From: Gordonia jinghuaiqii
Lineage (GTDB): Bacteria; Actinomycetota; Actinomycetes; Mycobacteriales; Mycobacteriaceae
NCBI RefSeq assembly: GCF_014041935.1
Contig: NZ_CP059491.1
Span: forward strand, 2,852,001 to 2,916,000
Reading direction: 5' to 3'
DNA: 64,000 nt
Numbering within the stretch: position 1 is the first letter of the stretch; each line of letters starts with the position of its first letter. Under the pieces are notes generated by a model that was given only the letters and a program-made list of their open reading frames with translations, had not been told where the DNA came from and did no database searches. This document shows positions 9,178 through 17,344 of the stretch, in pieces. Made by a program: the position numbers and the translations under genes.

Positions 9178-9537
9178 ATGTGCACGATGCCCGAGAATCA
9201 GCAGTCGACCCACGAGCCGCGCGCGTGCGACGACGCGCTGCGTCGTGCGTTCGGCTTCTTGGGTAAACGCTGGAACGGCATCGTGATCGCCACACTGATG
9301 AACGGTCCGGCGGGATTTGCCGAATTACGTTGTGCGGTAGGCGGAATCAGCGACTCCGTACTCTCCGGGCGCCTCTCCGAGCTCACCGAGGCGAATCTGG
9401 TGGAGCGAATGGTGGATCCCGGCCCACCGGTGGCGGTGACGTATCAGCTCACCGAGTCGGGCCGGGCACTGATGCCCGCTCTCACCGCGCTGACCGCGTG
9501 GGCATGGGAGAACCTGCCACACGAATCGGCCGACTGA
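9178..9537 (+). CDS. HxlR-family transcriptional regulator
   Basis: A 119-residue winged-helix protein with the HxlR core FLGKRWNGIVIATLMNGP at 23-40, helices 2-3 (GISDSVLSGRLSELTEANLV) and the wing. The single Cys near the start (ACDDALRRAFG) is the residue used as a redox or electrophile switch in this family. It is divergent from the azoreductase and is the probable regulator of it. ATG 9178 or ATG 9187 could be the start. Confidence 0.87.
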   Translation: MCTMPENQQSTHEPRACDDALRRAFGFLGKRWNGIVIATLMNGPAGFAELRCAVGGISDSVLSGRLSELTEANLVERMVDPGPPVAVTYQLTESGRALMPALTALTAWAWENLPHESAD

Positions 9538-9585
9538 CACCGACGACCTCTCCGGCCCATGGCCGGAGCCGCGAGCGGGCGCCGG

Positions 9586-10323
9586 CTACCCCTGCGGGGA
9601 GAACTTCCACGCGTCGTCGACAACCCCCTGAAGGTCTCGCTGAATCGACCTGGTGAGCGCCGCCGGCGTCTCCTCCCGGAATGGGGCCAGATCGAGCGGT
9701 TCGCCGAGGACGACCACCGGGCGGGCACGGGGTCCGGCATCCGGGTAGGCGATCCCGGCCGAGACCAGCCAGACTCCGACGCCTCTGCGAAGTGCGCGGT
9801 TGCCGATGTGCCCGATGCCGGTGCCGAGTTTCTGCAGTTGCGTCGGGTCACCCTCGTTGCAGGTCCCCTCAGGGAAGACCGCGATACTATCTCCGGCCGC
9901 CATGCGATCGACGCACACGCCGATCATCTGCCTTCCGGCCTCCGCGGCCGCACGAACACCGTGGTCCTTGGTGCGAAACACCGGAATACCACCGAGGGTG
10001 TCGATCTTGCGTCGCTGTTCCGGGTCTTCGAACAGTTCATCCTTCGCAAGGACGCGCAGATGCCCGATGCGACTGCGCAGGGGAGAGCGAAACCCCGCGG
10101 CGGCCAGCACGAGCGGGTCCTTCTCGGAGACGTGATTGGCCGCGATGAGGACCGGAGCACCACTGCGGACCAACCGACGGAGACGCTCCCGGGACCGGTA
10201 CGACACCATCGGCCGGATGCGCGCCGCCAGCAGTCCGTACATCATCCTCGCGCGTGCACGGTTCTGCTGATGTGTCAGGTAGTGCGCGTATACCGCGTCG
10301 GCCTGCGAGAGCTCTACATCCAT
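9586..10323 (-). CDS. 1-acyl-glycerol-3-phosphate acyltransferase-like protein (PlsC family)
   Basis: A 245-residue cytoplasmic or peripheral acyltransferase with the catalytic block NHVSEKD (N63-D69, i.e. HX4D) and the acceptor-binding block FPEGT (150-154). It presumably acylates a lysophospholipid or related acceptor. No transmembrane helix is obvious, so membrane association would be peripheral. A 12-bp palindrome lies 7 bases upstream of the ATG and could be an operator. Confidence 0.85.
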   Translation of the reverse strand: MDVELSQADAVYAHYLTHQQNRARARMMYGLLAARIRPMVSYRSRERLRRLVRSGAPVLIAANHVSEKDPLVLAAAGFRSPLRSRIGHLRVLAKDELFEDPEQRRKIDTLGGIPVFRTKDHGVRAAAEAGRQMIGVCVDRMAAGDSIAVFPEGTCNEGDPTQLQKLGTGIGHIGNRALRRGVGVWLVSAGIAYPDAGPRARPVVVLGEPLDLAPFREETPAALTRSIQRDLQGVVDDAWKFSPQG

Positions 10324-10329
10324 CTAAGT

Positions 10330-10341
10330 TACGGTACCGTA
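10330..10341. promoter_or_regulatory. Perfect palindrome upstream of the acyltransferase gene
   Basis: TACGGTACCGTA is a perfect 12-bp dyad, extended imperfectly by AAG/GTT flanks (16 of 20 positions symmetric). It sits 7-18 bases before the start codon of the minus-strand acyltransferase, where bound repressor would block transcription or translation. Such dyads are typical of TetR-type operators. No cognate regulator is adjacent. Confidence 0.45.
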
Positions 10342-10444
10342 GGTTGGCGTTCACGCCCAGGTTCAGGGGATATCCGCCGACGATGACCCCGGTCAGGCCG
10401 GGCAGAGGACACCGTCGCAGGTCTGGCGGGAGTCATTGTGGTAG

Positions 10445-11488
10445 TCATTCGGGCACGACGACGGCGCGGCCCCGCAGTTCGTTCGCGGCGAGCCTGCGGT
10501 AGGCCTCGAGCCCGTCGTCGAGGGTGAACTTCTCGACCGCGACCTCGAGGACCCCGTCGCGAGCGAGGTCGAGCACTTCGATGAGTTCGTCGCGCGCACC
10601 CCAGTACGGCGCACGCACCGACACCTCGTACGGCTGCGAGAAGAAGCCCACCGTTGCCGCGGCGACCCCGTCGCCGATTCCGACGATCACCACGTCGCCC
10701 ATGGTGCCGACGACCCCCATCGCGGTGTCGATCGTGGGCTGCAGACCGACGAAATCGAAGACCGCGGTGGCGCCGTCCTTTCCGGTGATCTTGCGGACGT
10801 TGGCGACCGCCTCGGCGTCACTGAGCACGGTCTCGTGCGCCCCGACCTCGCGGGCGAAGGCGAGCTTGTCCTCGCTCACATCGAGTGCGATGACTCGTGC
10901 CGGGGTCAGATGCCGAAGCAACTGGATGCCGATGTGTCCGAGCCCGCCCGCACCGATGACCACCGCCGTCGTGCCGCCGACAAGCTTGGGCAACGACGGC
11001 TTGATCGCGTGGTACGGCGTCAGTCCGGCGTCGGTGAGCGGTACGGCGGCGACCGGATCGAGGTCGCCGAGTGGCACGAGGTGCCGCGCGGCGTCGACGA
11101 TCATGTATTCGGCCATGGCGCCTTCGTTTCCGAGGCCGGGCGGTGCGATGCCGAGTTCGGCCGCACGGCTGCAATAGTTTTCGAAACCCCGCGAGCAGAA
11201 GTGGCACACTCCGCAACCCCACGGCCCATAGACCGCAACCGAAGTCCCTTCCGAGACGGTGGTCACCCCGCTACCCACCCCGGCGACCACACCCACACCC
11301 TCATGACCGAGTGTCATCGGCAGGGGATACGGAAACCCTTCCGCAGGCATGTTGAGCACGAAGTCGTCGGAATGGCATGCGCCCGCAGCCGTCACCTTCA
11401 GCAGCACCTGCCCTGGTCCCGGCGTGGGCTTGTCGACCTCACGGAGCTCGGGCGGGCGACCTGGCTGGACGATCTGAATGGCCTTCAT
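10445..11488 (-). CDS. Zinc-dependent NAD alcohol dehydrogenase (ADH-A type)
   Basis: A 347-residue medium-chain dehydrogenase. Catalytic zinc ligands are C38, H62 and D153, and the four structural-zinc cysteines are C92, C95, C98 and C106. The NAD motif is GAGGLGHIG. The Cys/His/Asp set and overall sequence match the Rhodococcus secondary-alcohol dehydrogenase ADH-A, which oxidises small and bulky secondary alcohols. The neighbours give no pathway. ATG 11488 follows AGAGGCATTTAACGC, a usable site. Confidence 0.9.
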   Translation of the reverse strand: MKAIQIVQPGRPPELREVDKPTPGPGQVLLKVTAAGACHSDDFVLNMPAEGFPYPLPMTLGHEGVGVVAGVGSGVTTVSEGTSVAVYGPWGCGVCHFCSRGFENYCSRAAELGIAPPGLGNEGAMAEYMIVDAARHLVPLGDLDPVAAVPLTDAGLTPYHAIKPSLPKLVGGTTAVVIGAGGLGHIGIQLLRHLTPARVIALDVSEDKLAFAREVGAHETVLSDAEAVANVRKITGKDGATAVFDFVGLQPTIDTAMGVVGTMGDVVIVGIGDGVAAATVGFFSQPYEVSVRAPYWGARDELIEVLDLARDGVLEVAVEKFTLDDGLEAYRRLAANELRGRAVVVPE

Positions 11489-11620
11489 GCGTTAAATGCC
11501 TCTCCGTGGTGCGACGACTGACTCGCCCTCCGGTCTACCCGTGGATGCCCGATCGTGCCACGACGATTGCGGGCGTAGTCCTGAGCAGATATGAGACCAC
11601 GCGCTGAACGCGAATCTCGA
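11489..11620. other. Short intergenic stretch upstream of the alcohol dehydrogenase
   Basis: Should hold the promoter of the minus-strand alcohol dehydrogenase. No gene or clear dyad was seen. Confidence 0.3.
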
Positions 11621-11840
11621 TCAGGAGAGAACGTAGGTCGCCATCATCGCTGGTCCGTTGCGAACAATGTTGGCGTACACGGATTCTCCCGCAGTGGCCC
11701 CGGTGTCGGCCAGGTTGGTGAACGAGAAGAAGTGCGACAGCGCGGCTCGATAGGTCATCGAGCTGCCGAACCGGTAGTTGAAGGAGTACACCACCTCGAC
11801 CGACAGCGAAGCGGGATTCGATGTCCAGGCCGTACGACAG
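11621..11840 (-). pseudogene. Unrecognised coding remnant
   Basis: One minus-strand frame reads VEVVYSFNYRFGSSMTYRA and on to a C-terminal VRNGPAMMATYVLS with strong C/G third positions, unlike its other frames. Just upstream the sense appears to continue in a different frame (VLSYGLDIESRFA), suggesting a frameshift. I do not recognise the family. It looks like the last 60-70 residues of a lost gene. It is separate from the plus-strand dioxygenase that starts at 11990. Confidence 0.35.
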
Positions 11841-11989
11841 CACCCTGCCCGGGGTTCTCCCAGTTGTGGGGGGCCATCACCGATCTCGGCCGTTGCGCGA
11901 GCGGTGCATCTGACGCTGCATCCGTTCTTCGAGAACTCCGGCGAAAACCGGTTGAGGCAGACGCGGTCCGGGTGGAACGCTGCACTCCT

Positions 11990-12787
11990 ATGACCGACAG
12001 CTCCGGCAGCCAGATGATCGACCGCTTCCTCTCCGATGGTTTCGTGAAGATCGAGAATGCCTTTGACCGCAAAATCGGCCTGCGGTGCGCCGCGGAGCTC
12101 TGGGACCAGATCGCACCGAGCGCCGACGACCCGGCGTCGTGGACCGAGTCGTTGATCTGGGTCCCCGGGATGAGCACCCCACCCTTCACCGAGATAGCGA
12201 ACACGGACGTATTGGTCTCGGCATACGACGCACTGGTCGGTCCCGGCCGATGGCGACCGCGCCTCGGCATGGGTACGTTCCCGCTCCGGTTTCCCAGCAC
12301 CGAGCCACCCGAGGCCGCCGGGTGGCACGTGGAGGCGTCGTTCGCCGGGGACGACGGCGGCCCTCGGGTCAGTCTTCGCTCGCGGGGCCGCGCACTGCTG
12401 ATGCTGTTTCTCTTGTCCGACGTGGGGGAGGACGATGCGCCGACGCTGATCCGCGTCGGATCACACCTGAAGGTCCCACCGTTCCTCGTTGAGGCCGGCC
12501 CCCACGGACGCGACTGGATGGACGTCTGCACCGACGTCGTACCCGCCACCGAGGACTGTCCGGTCGTCTCCGCAACCGGATGCATCGGTGATGTCTACCT
12601 CTGCCACCCGTTTCTCGTCCACTCCGCGCAGGCCCACCACGGCCGGGCGCCCAGATTCATGGCGCAGCCTCCCCTCGAATCGATCGGCGAGCTCGACCTC
12701 GACGCGGATCAGCTGACACCGGTCGCCGAGTGCGTACACCGGGGACTGTCCGCGCCCGGCCGGCGATCCGACTGTGGCCGACCATGA
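11990..12787 (+). CDS. Phytanoyl-CoA dioxygenase (PhyH) family protein
   Basis: A 265-residue Fe(II)/2-oxoglutarate-dependent oxygenase fold. The iron triad appears as WHVE (H followed two residues later by Glu instead of the usual Asp) and the distal His in HPFLVHSAQAH, with an Arg soon after (GRAPRF) for 2-oxoglutarate. The substrate is unknown. Actinomycete homologues hydroxylate small metabolites. ATG 11990 was chosen because the reading frame upstream has no family similarity. The ribosome site is weak. It converges on the repeat protein, with one base between stops. Confidence 0.75.
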   Translation: MTDSSGSQMIDRFLSDGFVKIENAFDRKIGLRCAAELWDQIAPSADDPASWTESLIWVPGMSTPPFTEIANTDVLVSAYDALVGPGRWRPRLGMGTFPLRFPSTEPPEAAGWHVEASFAGDDGGPRVSLRSRGRALLMLFLLSDVGEDDAPTLIRVGSHLKVPPFLVEAGPHGRDWMDVCTDVVPATEDCPVVSATGCIGDVYLCHPFLVHSAQAHHGRAPRFMAQPPLESIGELDLDADQLTPVAECVHRGLSAPGRRSDCGRP

Positions 12788-12788
12788 T

Positions 12789-13226
12789 TCACACGTGGAC
12801 GTCACGCATACCGACGGCATTCCGCAGGCCCGAACAGTTGTAACACCCCACACAGCCGACACAGTCTGTGCAACGAAAACACCCGATGCAGGCGACGCAT
12901 CGTCGGCACAACGCGCTCGCCACCACTCCAGCACAACCGGCGATTCCGAAAGAGAACGCGGTACCGAGGCTTCCGGCGACCACCGCACTCGTCATGGTCG
13001 CCGCGGAGCCTGCGACGGCGAGGCCGGCAACCGTTGCCGCGGAGCCACTCACGCCGGCACTGGCCACCGTCCCCATCGAACCGGAAACACCCGCACTGGA
13101 CACGGTGGCCAGTGATCCCGCCACGGCGATACTCGCCGCGGTCGATACCGAACCCGCCACCGCGGTGGAACTCACCGTCCCCGGCGAGTCGTCGATGGGG
13201 GCATCGTGGCCGTGCAAGGTGATCAT
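12789..13226 (-). CDS. 12-residue-repeat protein with a C-terminal Cys-triad domain
   Basis: About 145 residues. A short leader (ITLHGHDAPIDDSPGTV) precedes seven tandem 12-residue units with the core (A/G)V(A/S)GS followed by Thr and a small residue. These are rich in Ala, Gly, Ser and Val, with no charge. Then come nine cysteines spaced exactly every third residue (C-x-x-C pattern, CRRCVACIGC on to CYNC), and a basic tail RNAVGMRDVHV. The minus strand is favoured because the Cys pattern is regular and the codons end in G/C. ATG 13226 or ATG 13235 could start it. The repeats could form a stacked beta structure or membrane-inserted Gly-zipper hairpins, and the cysteines could bind metal or a cluster. 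No function is known to me. Confidence 0.6.
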   Translation of the reverse strand: MITLHGHDAPIDDSPGTVSSTAVAGSVSTAASIAVAGSLATVSSAGVSGSMGTVASAGVSGSAATVAGLAVAGSAATMTSAVVAGSLGTAFSFGIAGCAGVVASALCRRCVACIGCFRCTDCVGCVGCYNCSGLRNAVGMRDVHV

Positions 13227-13318
13227 GTCCAACATTCTGACGACCGCACTCCGTCGCGTCCGGCTTTTCGGAGGGTGAGACCGGCGTACCCCGCGCTCAG
13301 GTACGCAACGATCAGGTA

Positions 13319-14827
13319 TCAGGTACCGCAGAAGGTCTGGAATGTGTCACTGAAGGCCGCCGGAGCGGGAGCGGCGTGATGAGCCCACTCGGCCCGGTGC
13401 ACGAAAGGATGCGTGACGGCATCGAGGAGTTGCTCGAAGGGAGCGATGTCTCCGTCGGTGGCCGCACGCAGCGCGGCGTCGAGCTGATGGTTGCGCGGAA
13501 TGTAGAGCGGGTTGATGCGGTCCATGGCGGCTGCCGTCTCGAGGTCGTCACGGCCATGTTGTGTCAGGGCGTCGCGCCAGCGTTGCACCCACGGATCGAT
13601 GTGCTCGCGCGGCACCGCGCTCCGCAGCGGTACCGGATTTCCGCGTAGGTCGTCGGCCAGGGCGCGGAAGGTGCCCGTCCAGTCGGCGCGGTGTTCCTGC
13701 ATCAGCACCAGCAGGGCATCGATCAACTCATGGTCGGTGAATGCGTCACCGAGTCCGAGTTTGGCCGACATCCCGGCATAGAAGTGCCGGTCGTAGCGAG
13801 CGTCGAACGTGGACAGGACCGCAGTTGCCGCAGCGATCGCGTCGTCCGGCGTCGGACCGACCAGCGTCAACATCGTCTCGGCGAATCGTGCCAGATTCCA
13901 TTTCAGCACCGCGGGCTGGTTGCCGAAGCCGTAGCGACCACCGTGATCGATCGAACTGAACACCGCGGACGGGTCGAACGCATCGAGGAATGCGCAGGGA
14001 CCGTAGTCGATGGTCTCGCCGGAGATCGTCGTGTTGTCGGTGTTCATCACGCCATGCACGAAGCCGACCAGCATCCATTTGGCGAGCAACGCCGCCTGCC
14101 GTTCGAGTACCGCCTCGAAGAACTTGATGTAGCGGTTGCCGCCGCCGGTCTCGGGGAGGTCGCGCAGTTCGGGGTAGTGGCGGGAGATCGCGTAATCGGC
14201 CAGCGGTTGAAGCAGTTCGGTGTTCCGCGCCGTGTATTCGAACGTCCCGACCCGTAGGTGACTGGCGGCGACCCGGGCGAGTACCGCACCCGGCTCGATG
14301 CCGGTCCGCTGGATCCCTCGCCCTGTCGCCACCACCGACAACGAACGCGTCGTGGGGATGCCGAGCGCGTGCATCGCTTCACTGACGAGGTACTCCCGAA
14401 GCATCGGCCCGACCACCGCGAAGCCGTCACCGCCGCGCGAGAACGGCGTCGGCCCAGAGCCTTTCAGCTGAAGATCGACTCGCCGACCGTCGGTGTCGGT
14501 GAGTTCACCGAGCAGCAGGGCCCGACCGTCGCCGAGGAGCGGCGAGTATCCGCCGAATTGGTGCCCGGAGTATGCGGTCGCAACCGGTGTGGCATCAGCG
14601 GGTGCGGCGGCACCGCACAGCATCTCGACGCCGTCGTCGGTCCGCAGGGACTCCACGTCCAGGCGCAACGATGCGGCGAGCTGTTCGTTGACGACGATCA
14701 GCCGCGGGTCCGGCGCGTCGGCACCCTGCCAGGGCACGGTCAGTGGGGCCAACGCTTCGGCGAAGGTCCGTTCGAAGCCGACGATCGCGGTGTTTGTGCG
14801 GGTGGGGGAGTCGGGAGTGGCAGGCAC
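13319..14827 (-). CDS. selO: Protein adenylyltransferase SelO (YdiU/UPF0061)
   Basis: A pseudokinase-fold enzyme of about 502 residues that transfers AMP from ATP to Ser/Thr/Tyr of proteins, linked to redox control. It shows YSGHQFGG, the glycine-rich LQLKGSGPTPFSR loop and the metal-binding NTDN...DYGPCAFLD block, all intact. The protein ends with TFCGT, so Cys sits third from the end, where vertebrate SelO carries selenocysteine. The start is probably GTG 14827 (VPATPDSP) with GAGGA directly upstream. The 88-residue N-terminal extension possible in this frame is Arg/Ser-rich and overlaps the next gene, so it is rejected. Confidence 0.92.
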   Translation of the reverse strand: MPATPDSPTRTNTAIVGFERTFAEALAPLTVPWQGADAPDPRLIVVNEQLAASLRLDVESLRTDDGVEMLCGAAAPADATPVATAYSGHQFGGYSPLLGDGRALLLGELTDTDGRRVDLQLKGSGPTPFSRGGDGFAVVGPMLREYLVSEAMHALGIPTTRSLSVVATGRGIQRTGIEPGAVLARVAASHLRVGTFEYTARNTELLQPLADYAISRHYPELRDLPETGGGNRYIKFFEAVLERQAALLAKWMLVGFVHGVMNTDNTTISGETIDYGPCAFLDAFDPSAVFSSIDHGGRYGFGNQPAVLKWNLARFAETMLTLVGPTPDDAIAAATAVLSTFDARYDRHFYAGMSAKLGLGDAFTDHELIDALLVLMQEHRADWTGTFRALADDLRGNPVPLRSAVPREHIDPWVQRWRDALTQHGRDDLETAAAMDRINPLYIPRNHQLDAALRAATDGDIAPFEQLLDAVTHPFVHRAEWAHHAAPAPAAFSDTFQTFCGT

Positions 14828-14879
14828 TCCTCGAGGGTAACCATTTTCCGGTCGGCGAAACGGTGCGCCCGATCTTCGC

Positions 14880-15083
14880 TCAGTTCTCGATCGCGGCGCC
14901 GCAGATGCCACACGCCTCGAACGTCCGGCGACTCCATCGCGCCAGCGGGATGAAGAACACGGTGAATTGCTTGAACTCCCGCATCCGGGCCCACTGGGTG
15001 GTGTTGTGGCAGCGCGGACAGGTACGTGTCTGTCCTGCGCCAAGGTGCTGTTGCTTGCGGCCGAATCCGAACAGAAAGAACAC
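14880..15083 (-). CDS. Small zinc-ribbon protein
   Basis: A 67-residue protein with two Cys pairs (CPRC near residue 22 and CGIC near residue 58) separated by an aromatic stretch (FKQFTVFFIPLARW). This is the zinc-ribbon layout of small actinomycete proteins of unknown role. It lies just upstream of selO on the same strand (52 bases apart), so the two may be co-transcribed. Confidence 0.7.
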   Translation of the reverse strand: MFFLFGFGRKQQHLGAGQTRTCPRCHNTTQWARMREFKQFTVFFIPLARWSRRTFEACGICGAAIEN

Positions 15084-15208
15084 CCTGTCATCCTACGTTC
15101 GCAGAAGGTGTCGACCCGGCCACCGCGGGGTCGGGGCGCGCGGCGAGCTAGACCGACGAGCGAGTTACACGTGCCGGGCTGCGCTCACCGTGAGACGCCG
15201 TTCCGGGA

Positions 15209-15796
15209 TCACTCCGCGGTCTGGTGACCCGGGAACGTGGGGATCGTCCCGAGCGCCCGCACCATGCTCGATCGGCTGCCCAGTACCTCGCGCCACTGGT
15301 CGCCTTCGGTGAGCAGTGCCCCGATGGCGACGACCTCGGCGCCGGCCCGCTCGAGCAATGTGATGGCCGCATTGACCGAGGCTCCCGACGAGATCACGTC
15401 GTCGACGAAGGCCACCCGGGCACCGTCGAGTTGGCCCAGTCGTGCCGGATCGAGCAGCAGCCGTTGGCGGCCGTCGCTGGTGATCGACTTCAGTGGCTCA
15501 CTCAGCGCCTCCCGAAGGTGGACCTTGTTCGACTTCTGCAGGATCAGGTAGTCGTCGAGCCCGAGCGCACGAGTCACCTCGATCGCGACCGGGATACCCA
15601 GTGTTGCAGCGGAAACCACGAGTTCGACGTCGGCGTCGCGGATCTGTTCTGCCAGTTCACCACCGGCGATCTGATTGAAGGCGACGCCGTGGTCGATCGT
15701 CATCAGCAACGCGATGGTCAAGTCCTCGGCGACCTCGATCAGCGGCAGCTCAACCGTCTGGCTGCCGATTGTCGCCGTGTAAACGCCTGCGCTCAT
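15209..15796 (-). CDS. Purine/orotate-type phosphoribosyltransferase
   Basis: A 195-residue type I phosphoribosyltransferase. The PRPP-binding motif is VAFVDDVISSGAS (consensus: four hydrophobic residues, DD, then TG/SG). An upstream hinge (SAATLGIPVAIEVTRALG) is also seen. It resembles adenine, xanthine and orotate transferases and PurR-like effector domains, so base specificity is open. Being 38 bases downstream of a nucleobase permease, it probably salvages the base that the permease imports. ATG 15796 is the start. The same frame is open further upstream but that is the antisense of the permease. Confidence 0.82.
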   Translation of the reverse strand: MSAGVYTATIGSQTVELPLIEVAEDLTIALLMTIDHGVAFNQIAGGELAEQIRDADVELVVSAATLGIPVAIEVTRALGLDDYLILQKSNKVHLREALSEPLKSITSDGRQRLLLDPARLGQLDGARVAFVDDVISSGASVNAAITLLERAGAEVVAIGALLTEGDQWREVLGSRSSMVRALGTIPTFPGHQTAE

Positions 15797-15834
15797 GGGG
15801 GATTGACCTGCTTCTGGGTAGCCGTCCGAGACCG

Positions 15835-17211
15835 TCACTGGCTCACTCCGACATTCTCGGCGTCGAGATCGGCGGTGTGCTCGATGGGCGTGCGACGCGA
15901 CTCGAGGAATCTCCGCAACCCGATGTTGAGCAGCGGATGGACCGTCAGCAACAGCAGTGTGCTGACCATCATCGGGCTGGTGAGGACGCTCGACGCGGCG
16001 TCGGGGAGTTCGGCGATGAGGTCCGCCGGCATGAACTGCAATCCGAGCGGAACGATGAAGCAGACGGCGCCGACGAGGATGTTGAGGTCGTCCCACTCGA
16101 CCGAGGCGAGCTGTTGCACACCCGAGAAGGCGATGACTCCGAAGAGGATCGTCGCCGCCGCTGACAGCGCGGGCCCCGGTAGACCGGCGAGGAACATGGC
16201 GAACTTCGGTATGCACGACAACACGATGCAGATCACGCCTGCCGCCGCGGTCACCATACGCGATGCGATGCCGGTGATCCGCAGAACTCCGGCGTTCTCC
16301 GGATAGGACGTGGTGCCGATACCGCCGAACAGTCCACCCACGGCCGATCCGATGAATTCGGCGCTGAGTCCGCGATTGGCCTGGTCGACGCCGATCGCCT
16401 TGCCACTCCATCGTCCGAGCAGACCGTAGACACCCATCGACTCCGATGCCGCCTGCAGGAAGGCGATCATCATCAGGAACACCCCGGCCCACGACACCGA
16501 GAAGCCGAAGGGGAGGAGCTCGGGGGTGCCGAGGATCGACGACCCGGATACATCGGGCACGTCGGAGACGCCGGTGATCCAGGCGACGACCGTGCCCACG
16601 GCGATACCCCACACCACGGCACCGCGTTTGACGAGGGTGCCGCCGCCGAGTGCCATGCAGAGGATGACCGTGACCAGGCCGGCCAAGGCGACGAACACGC
16701 TGGGCCACCCGTAACTGGGGGTTCCTTCCTGGCCGAACCAACCACCCACGCCGATCCCGGCCAGCTGTGCGCCGAGCACCAGGAACATGGTGCCGAACAC
16801 GATGGGATTGGAGACGAACTTCGCTATGTGGCCATAGATTCCGAGCCGCTTGAACGGAATCGCCAGCGCCAGTGACAGCAGTCCTGCGACAAACATCGAT
16901 CCGAAAGCGGTGCCGAGACCCGACGTCGCACCGATCGAGATCAGCGCGACCAATATCGCCGCCGTCGGCCCCTGGACGATCGGGAGCTTGAGGATCCGCG
17001 ACGACGACAGGACAGTGACCAGCCCCGCCAGCAAGAAGCAGCCCTGGATCACGTAGGCCACGTCGCGTTGCTCGAGGGCGAGTGCGGCACCCAACGACGC
17101 CGGGAACACCCAGAGTCCGGTGAGCGCCAAGAGATGCTGCCCACCGTAGAACACTGCGCGGCGCGTCGGCACCCGGTCGTCAAACCCTGCCTTGAACGGC
17201 ACCTGCTCCAT
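15835..17211 (-). CDS. Nucleobase:cation symporter-2 family permease (xanthine/uracil)
   Basis: A 458-residue polytopic inner-membrane protein of the NCS2/NAT family with about 12-14 hydrophobic segments. The family signature is seen in the QAASESMGVYGLLGRW segment and the SAEFIGSAVGGLFGG loop. It imports a purine or pyrimidine base with H+ or Na+. ATG 17211 has GGAGGGG four bases upstream. It is followed by the phosphoribosyltransferase and preceded by an 18-bp operator, opposite a LacI-family gene. Confidence 0.87.
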   Translation of the reverse strand: MEQVPFKAGFDDRVPTRRAVFYGGQHLLALTGLWVFPASLGAALALEQRDVAYVIQGCFLLAGLVTVLSSSRILKLPIVQGPTAAILVALISIGATSGLGTAFGSMFVAGLLSLALAIPFKRLGIYGHIAKFVSNPIVFGTMFLVLGAQLAGIGVGGWFGQEGTPSYGWPSVFVALAGLVTVILCMALGGGTLVKRGAVVWGIAVGTVVAWITGVSDVPDVSGSSILGTPELLPFGFSVSWAGVFLMMIAFLQAASESMGVYGLLGRWSGKAIGVDQANRGLSAEFIGSAVGGLFGGIGTTSYPENAGVLRITGIASRMVTAAAGVICIVLSCIPKFAMFLAGLPGPALSAAATILFGVIAFSGVQQLASVEWDDLNILVGAVCFIVPLGLQFMPADLIAELPDAASSVLTSPMMVSTLLLLTVHPLLNIGLRRFLESRRTPIEHTADLDAENVGVSQ

Positions 17212-17231
17212 CGAACCCCTCCAGCACCAGT

Positions 17232-17249
17232 TGGTGAAACGTTTCACCA
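17232..17249. promoter_or_regulatory. LacI-type operator between permease and regulator genes
   Basis: TGGTGAAACGTTTCACCA is a perfect 18-bp palindrome with the AAACGTTT core preferred by LacI/GalR proteins. It sits 21 bases upstream of the permease ATG and about 95 bases upstream of the lacI-type gene, so it probably represses the permease operon and may autoregulate. Confidence 0.85.
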
Positions 17250-17344
17250 GTCCGATGGAGCAGGTTAGAGGGCCTCTGTTACGGCGGTGTTTCGTGAACC
17301 GCGTGCTCCCGTAGAGTGGCCATCCGAGCCACAGCGGAGGGTTG

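Noticed and set aside
12868-13278. Plus-strand reading frame opposite the 12-residue-repeat protein, also repetitive.
   Set aside because: It is the mirror of the minus-strand repeat. The minus strand has the strict Cys pattern and a sensible N-terminus.
15797-16741. Upstream extension of the phosphoribosyltransferase frame.
   Set aside because: It lies opposite or out of frame within the permease gene and has the Arg/His-rich composition of a shadow.
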